From Aralia elata (lineage: Eukaryota; Streptophyta; Magnoliopsida; Apiales; Araliaceae): a DNA stretch of 64,000 bases. Made by a program: the position numbers and the translations under genes. Below the pieces are notes generated by a model. It had not been told where the DNA came from and ran no database searches. It worked only from the letters and a program-made list of their open reading frames with translations. Numbering within the stretch: position 1 is the stretch's first letter; the number at the start of each line of letters is the position of its first letter. Shown here piece after piece: positions 58,089-64,000 of the stretch. The stretch is taken from the NCBI GenBank assembly GCA_034770075.1, contig CM068386.1, positions 85,347,265-85,411,264 of the forward strand, written 5' to 3'.

Positions 58089-60640
58089 ATCTCCCACTTA
58101 CACTAAAGCCAATCGTCATGGTATCTAATACCCTTCTTCTCTAAGTGACGATCATCTTGCTGTTTGGATAAAGTTTTAGTGGATATATATGCAATGTTGT
58201 TCTCGAGAGTCCACTATCTCTATAGTGACTTTTCTTCTTTTAATGATTCCTCTAATCAAATGAAAGTGCCGCAATACATGTTTGAATCCAAGATGAGACT
58301 TAGGAACTATTACTAGTTCTGTAATGAACTTTTCATCCAAACAATCACCTTGTAGCTTCATTTACAGCTATATACTTTGTCTTTTTCACTAAACCAGCAA
58401 CTCTTTGCTGTTTGGAACCTTTCCAATTCACTGCACCACCTTTTAAGGTAACGATTTACCCTAAAGTGGATTTATTATCGTCTTGGTCAGTCTGAAAAAC
58501 TTGAGTCTGTTTAGCCCTCTAGTTTTAATTCAGACCTACCATGAATCATGATTACATCTTCAATACCGGTTAAATACTTAAAGATGTTTATCACTGTCTT
58601 ACAATGATCTTCTCTAGAATATGACTGATCAACATCAGGCCTTGTATATTCATTGTAGTGTCTCTTTCATTGGGGACATTTATAGAGAGATACACTCCAT
58701 GGCTCATCATCATGAGACCTCTCTTGGAGTTTGCCATGCTAAACGCCTTTAGCATCAAATGAATATACTTTCTTTGGGTCAAGCCAAGCATCCTTTTAAA
58801 TCTATCTATATAGATTTATATCCCCAATTTATAGGACGCTCCTCCCAAGTCATTCATAGAGGAATGTTTAGACAATTTTATCTTTACTAATTGTAGCATT
58901 GGTGTGTCATTCCTTATCAGTAGTATATCAACATATAATACCAAGGAATGTCACAACACTCCTTTTGTACACACTAGGTTCATTCTCCTTTTTGATAAAA
59001 TCAAACTCTTTTGATTGTCTCATCAAAACGAATGTTCCATCTTTGAGAAACTTGCTTCAATCCATAAATGGATTGTTGTAACTCATATACATGATTTGCT
59101 TCAACGTTTGAAACAAATTTCTCTGGCTGTATCACACATACATTCTCCTCAAGTCTTCATTGAGGAAGGACGTCTCCACATCCATTTGCTAGATCTCGTA
59201 ATAAGCTATAATCGCAAGTAAAATCTAAATGGACTTGAGCATTACCCGGTAATAAGGTTTTATCACAGTCAACTCCTTAACTTGAAAAACCTTTTACATA
59301 GGTATGGTCCTATAGGTCTCTACCTTGCCATTTGCCCCAGTCTTTCTCTTAAAGACCCATATACACCCTCTAGGCACTATGCCTTTAGGTGGAGTAACCA
59401 GAGTCTGTACTTGGTTCTCTTACATGGAGTCCATTTCGGATTTCATGGCTTATAGCCATTTCTCTGAGTTTTTACTACTCATAACCTCAGCATATATAAC
59501 TGGATCATCATCCTCTATGATGCGTACCTCATCATCATCCTCTATGATGAATCCATACCTTCTAGGTATCTTTGGTACTCTTCCAGATTTATGATTCGGT
59601 TGTGGTACAATAGGTCTATCTACAAGTTTCTCGGTTTGACTTAAAGTGCTTTGTGGTTCTTAAACTCCTTTAAGATCTATTACCCTCCCACTAGCTCCTT
59701 CAATGATAAACACCTTTATCCAAGAAGGCAGCATGTAGGATTACAGTAATAGTACCCTAAACTTTCTATAGGATATCCCACAAATTTGTACTTGTCAGAT
59801 TTTGTCCCAAACTTATCTTTGAAACATTTTCACATAAGATGGACAACCCCTTATCTTAACATACTTAAGACTAGGAATCCTCCCTATCCATAACCTTTAT
59901 AGAGTCTTGGGGCCGAATTTTTGAGATTATCTTATTTTGTAGATATGCAGCCGTTTCTAGGGCATAACCCTAGATGGATACTAGAATGTCGGTAAAAATC
60001 ATTATGGACTGCACCATGTCGAACAATGTACAATTTCTCCTTTCAGATACACCAATCAATTATTGCGTATCAGGAGGTGTCCATTATGAGAAAATACCAT
60101 TTTGAGATGATCTAGAAACTCATTGCACAAGTATTCTTTCTTCGATCTGATCAAAGAATCTTAATACTTTGTCAATTTGTTTCACTTCTGAATTCTTTGA
60201 ACATTTCAAATAATTCAGATTTATATTTCATCAAATACACATATTCAACTCTTTGAATGGCCATCTCCTTTTTCTTTTATTAGTTTGTTCAATTTGCAAA
60301 ATGTTTTTCATGTAAGTCAAGTATACAAAGTCTATCAAGTAATCTTCTAGTTTCAAACAAAACATTATCATTATAAATAGAACAACAATTGTTCTTAAAT
60401 ATAATACCAGAACTTTCCCTGTCCAATAACGAAAAGAAATAATGTTTCTAATGAAAACTAGAACATAATAATAATTTATTAACTTAATAGACTTGCCCGT
60501 AGGCAACGCTAAACTATAAGTTCCTACGATTAATACAGCAACCATTGCTCCATTCTTCATACGTAAGATTACTTACTTTGTTTAGCTTTCTACTTTTGCT
60601 TAGTCTCTGAATTGGATTGCATACGTGAGAACTACAGCCG
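58089..60640 (-). pseudogene. T2 pol (integrase, RT, RNase H)
   Basis: Minus-strand order. Pre-integrase: GTYSLALPTGKSIKLINYYY (about 60540). Integrase core and end: GVSERRNCTLFDMVQSIM and YALETAAYLQNKI (about 60030-59930). Then the RT linker and body with many stops. RT/RNase H: MLGLTQRKYIHLMLKAFSMA and NSKRGLMMMSHGVYLS (58791-58650). RNase H end: KHVLRHFHLIRGIIKRRKV (about 58280). These are Tork/Angela-group copia blocks. The RT catalytic block was not found intact. The polypurine tract is at 58089-58099. Confidence 0.8.
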
Positions 60641-61548
60641 GTATCCAATACCCAAGTAGAACCTTAACTTATAGAAAAATTTATTTCAATCATGAAAAAA
60701 CCTGTATTTATAACTGAAGCTTCACTAAGCTTCTTCTAGTTAGCCTTTGTAAGATTCTCCTTACAGTTTCCTTTCCAGTGTCCGGGCTTATTGCAGTGGA
60801 AGCAAACTCCTTTGCTATCTGCATCAGTTTTTGTTCTTAGTATCCTTAGTTATTGCCTTTCCTTATACTTTCTTTGAATTGTTCTTCTTTTAAAAAGATC
60901 CTTTGGCCCTCTTCCGCTACCTGGAAGAATCATCTACCAGTAAGACTTAGTCTTGCTTGGTTGGAAAATGACTCTTTACTGTTTTCAACATGTTTAAGCA
61001 ACTCAGGCAGGCTGACATATAGCTTGTTCATGTGAAATTCACAACAATTTGTGAGAAAGAGTCCGGAAGAGATTGCAAGATCAAATCTTGGATCAACTCT
61101 CCATCCATTAAAACTGGTTGTCCCAATTGTTCAATCAAATTGATCATTTTAGGACATTTGTCTGTACTGTAGTGCCATCGGTCATTCTAGATCATAAGAG
61201 CTCCTTAGATATCTGATATCTAATAGTCCTACTTTCCTCACCTTTCAACTCTTTGAAGGTGCAGGAGTATAGTAGGAGCATCCATAGTTTCATGCTGACG
61301 CTAAAGCTCGTTACTCATGGATGCGAGCATGATGCATTGAGCCAACTGTGCATCATCTTGCTACTTTCTTAAAGTAGCAATCTCTTCCTCAGAGACATTG
61401 TCTGCAACCATTGCAGGGATAGATGTATTAAGGACATAAGATAGCTTTTCAGCCTTGAGAACTATTCTCAAATTTCTTAACCAATCCGTGTAATTCGGTC
61501 CGGTTAATTAGCATCTAATATGCTCCGCAGTGATAGTGAATTAGACAT
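60641..61548 (-). pseudogene. T2 gag, zinc knuckle and protease start
   Basis: The ATG is at 61546-61548. The gene matches T1 gag in order, including the knuckle (FHCNKPGHWKGNCKE region near 60790) and the protease block STWVLDTGCSSH near 60640. Where Tat1 sits in T1, the uninterrupted T2 sequence is at about 60915, which shows the empty site. Stops and indels abound. Confidence 0.8.
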
Positions 61549-63523
61549 TGTAAAATTCTATAAATGAATTTGTAGTTTAACAATATTTTAGCATACATTC
61601 ATTTATTAAGTACCAAAATAAATTAGGTCTTTATTTAAATTGGTATCTCCCACTATTTTTCATCAAACTATATTACCCTCAATATAAAGTTCGGCAAATC
61701 TAATTAAAGATTTGCTAGTGAGAATAAGGATCGCATTTCAAATGTATATAGCCTTGTGTGTGCACAACAAACTATATATAAATAAATAGGTAGACAACTA
61801 TTGTCAATTATATCACTATGTAACTCCTTGTATTTTACCTCTTAGATTATAATGGTCAAGTGTGTGCACATCTGAACTAAAATAATCTAAGTTAAGACCA
61901 ACCTAGCACTTCCATATATGTGAAGAGAAAAAGACCGCCCTTGTGTGTGCACAACAAAGCAGTAATATTCAATTCCTTAATAAGCATCAAATGTGATAAA
62001 ACAACATCTTAAATATTTAATGCTCGCCTTGTGTGTGCATAACAAACCCATATTAAATATTTAATACTCTATTGCTTTACCATGCTAGAAGGCAACGTTC
62101 GATATTTCGAATATCTTTGAACGCTTAGGACTTAATATGATTTCTTTGTGGGGTTTGATATTATTAGTCTCATCTTGTTTAGCGCTCATGCACATATATA
62201 TATAAAATACGCGTCATATTATTTTAACATGCGAATCATGTTGTATAATATATAATATATACGTAGTAAGCATACACATATAGAATATTATATTCTACCC
62301 GTATTGATTATGGACTTTTATTTTAGTTTGGTTCACTAGAGCCACCAAGTGAACCAAAAGGTCAAACCTAGGGTGCAAGAACAAAATTTAAATATAACTA
62401 TTACATTTAAACCCGGGCTCCATTACAAACGGGTCTTCAAGTGCTCATTGCTCCTTTGTCTCCAATTCTTCAAGTAATTCTAACTAAACCTATTACATAA
62501 ACTATTTACAATAAATAGAAACCTTGATCAGCAGTCAATGTGAAGCACATAGGAGGGAGATAGAATTTACATTAAGAAAAATTAGAGAAAACGAGGTACG
62601 TAGACCCCATTTATAAAAACCCATTCATTCAAGCATCCTCTAAAATAAATCCAATCACACATTGGTCAATAGTCCATAATCAATCCCTATTTATTATCAT
62701 ACATATCTCCATATGCATCAATAAATAACATTCATCTCATGAATAATAAAACCATTCCATATATGCATTGATATCATTTAATGGGCAATTAAAAATTTAC
62801 TAGAAATCTAATTTTGAAACAAAAATAAACTCCTTTATTTTAATCAAAATTTAAATCATAATAAACTTCTTTATTTTATTTTATCCAATTTTGAATAATA
62901 AATAAACTCCTTTATTTTTAATCAAATTCTAAATAAAAATTAACTTTTTTATTTTAATTAACATGGAATCCAATTTCAAGTTCAAAATAAACTCATTTAT
63001 TTTAATCTTAAAATTGCTAGAAAATAAAATATGTTGAATCATATTCCTTATTAAAATAAACATCTTTATTTTTAAGGAAACATGGAATTCTATTCAATAT
63101 GTGAATAAACTCCTTTATTCTAGGAAACATGGAATCATATTCCAAAATAGAATAAACTCTTTTATTCTTGTTAACATGGAATCCAATTCCAAGTTAAAAT
63201 AAAACTTTTAATTTTTAATCATATTCCAATTAAAAATAAACCTTTTAATTTAATTAAAAATAAATAAAATCAAAATAAAAATTTTCAAATCCTGCAGACC
63301 AGCGCGGCAGCGCTCCAAAATGAACAAGGAGTGGCGCGACTGCACTGCACCCCCAGAAACAGTTTCTGGGTTCGGGCGCGGCCGCGCTCCAAAATGAACT
63401 GAAAGCGGCGCAGCCGCGCCGCGTAGCAAAGTTCGAAAAAAATTTTAGTTGCCCAGAAAATTGATCCAATCGCATACCCATACATACATGGAATCATAAT
63501 AATTGATAATTAGCACAAGGTTA
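61549..63523 (-). other. Long 5' leader of T2
   Basis: Same layout as the T1 leader: gag side with four dispersed 12-bp motifs, then AT-rich blocks with repeated AAATAAACTCCTTTATTTT units (62820-63250), then a GC-rich island at 63300-63425 (GGGCGCGGCCGCGCTCC; CGGCGCAGCCGCGCCGCG). No coding sequence supported. Confidence 0.7.
61753..62039 (-). repeat. Four dispersed copies of TGCACACACAAG in the T2 leader
   Basis: On the minus strand the copies are at 62028-62039, 61940-61951, 61857-61868 (variant ending TTG) and 61753-61764. They sit in the same flanking contexts and order as the T1 motif TGTCACCACAAG. Confidence 0.85.
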
Positions 63524-63536
63524 GGCTCTGATACCA
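63524..63536 (-). other. PBS of T2, tRNA-iMet type
   Basis: GGCTCTGATACCA, the reverse complement of TGGTATCAGAGCC, one base from the LTR. Confidence 0.9.
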
Positions 63537-63537
63537 C

Positions 63538-64000
63538 TGTTAGGTTTGTATATAGCGCGAACATGCAATCCAATTACATAAATAGTGTGGAAGCGTGATA
63601 AAACGGATTTTAAAATTTTAATACAAACCATCACCATGATCTATCTGTGTTTTCAATTATCAATTACACGAAAGAGAAAGAGAATAAGAATTATACCCTC
63701 GTACATCAAAGCTTCCTCGGGTACAAGTTCAACTCCTAGTCCTTCGTGTTCTCCTCGAATTCCACCGATGAGATTCCTTCCTTTGATCAACGTTAGACAC
63801 CCAAGTGTTTGGCCTCTAGAGGTGATCCACCAAAGAAGAATAGGTATTCAAGAAGTTAGGTGTTGGCAAAACCCTAGTTTCTATCTCTATAGAAATTATA
63901 AGTACTCTCCACAATCTAATGCAAGAGTGTGTAATCCTAATCTGTGATAAAACTTCTCTTATTTATAGATGTAGGAAAAACCCTTTCCCTAAACTATTTA
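63538..64000 (-). mobile_element. 5' LTR of T2, partial
   Basis: Begins TGTTAGGTTTG on the plus strand, nearly identical to 56318-56780, with the TATA box at 63960-63967 (minus strand). It is cut by the window edge. Confidence 0.9.

Larger units (their letters stand above)
56318..64000 (-). mobile_element. Ty1/copia element T2, inverted second copy of the T1 family, runs off the right edge
   Basis: 3' LTR 56318-58088, polypurine tract, pol, gag, 2 kb leader, PBS and the first part of the 5' LTR are all present in minus orientation. The left flank AGTTT (56313-56317) is the target-duplication candidate. It interrupts the gag gene of the Ale-type copia. Internal length is about 5.4 kb. Confidence 0.9.

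Overview
The window is plant nuclear DNA, most likely from an angiosperm with a large repeat-rich genome. It is AT-rich and is filled almost end to end by nested LTR retrotransposons. I recognise no ordinary host gene, rRNA, tRNA gene or CRISPR array. Lineages were named from protein motifs, primer-binding sites (PBS) and LTR ends read by eye, so family names are firmer than branch names. Three primer types occur: initiator-Met (copia, chromovirus), Asp (Athila-like) and Arg (Tat).

Left block (1-8462, minus-strand elements). A chromovirus-type LTR runs off the left edge to 3244. It abuts an Athila-like element (A1, 3245-7896) with a 1.96 kb 5' LTR. A solo LTR (4327-5644) sits in A1 with a perfect 5-bp target duplication (TSD). 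A1 itself lies in the gag gene of an older chromovirus (7897-8462).

Central block (8463-40343). A plus-strand Ty1/copia element (T1) starts at 8463 with LTR, PBS and a long leader. Its gag gene is split by a 20.9 kb Tat-lineage Ty3/gypsy element (Tat1, 12734-33602). Tat1 carries gag-pol on the minus strand and two antisense genes on the plus strand: a plant-mobile-domain-like protein with introns and a DUF7745-like protein. It also has a tandem-repeat 3' UTR and an unexpected third LTR at 27923-29976. T1 gag/protease resumes at 33603 and is cut again at 33932 by a second Athila element (A2), whose 5' half is missing.

Right block (40345-64000). A truncated chromovirus-type LTR (40345-42706) abuts a minus-strand Ty1/copia of Retrofit/Ale type. 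The integrase of that copia is split by a young, coding-deficient Tat element (Tat2, 44248-54968, TSD AGTGG) with three different tandem arrays. Its gag is split by a second, inverted copy of the T1 family (T2, 56318 to beyond the right edge).

None of the genes reads through intact. Premature stops and frameshifts are common; at many stops the recognisable protein context fits a C-to-T or G-to-A change, the type expected from decay of methylated cytosines. The most unusual signals are these: a 12-bp motif changed in parallel at four sites between the two T copies; GC-rich palindromic islands at matching promoter-proximal positions in several unrelated LTR families; the antisense two-gene cassette with its own promoter-like leader; a conserved inverted repeat enclosing the Tat polypurine tract; and a fossil primer-binding site inside every Tat LTR.
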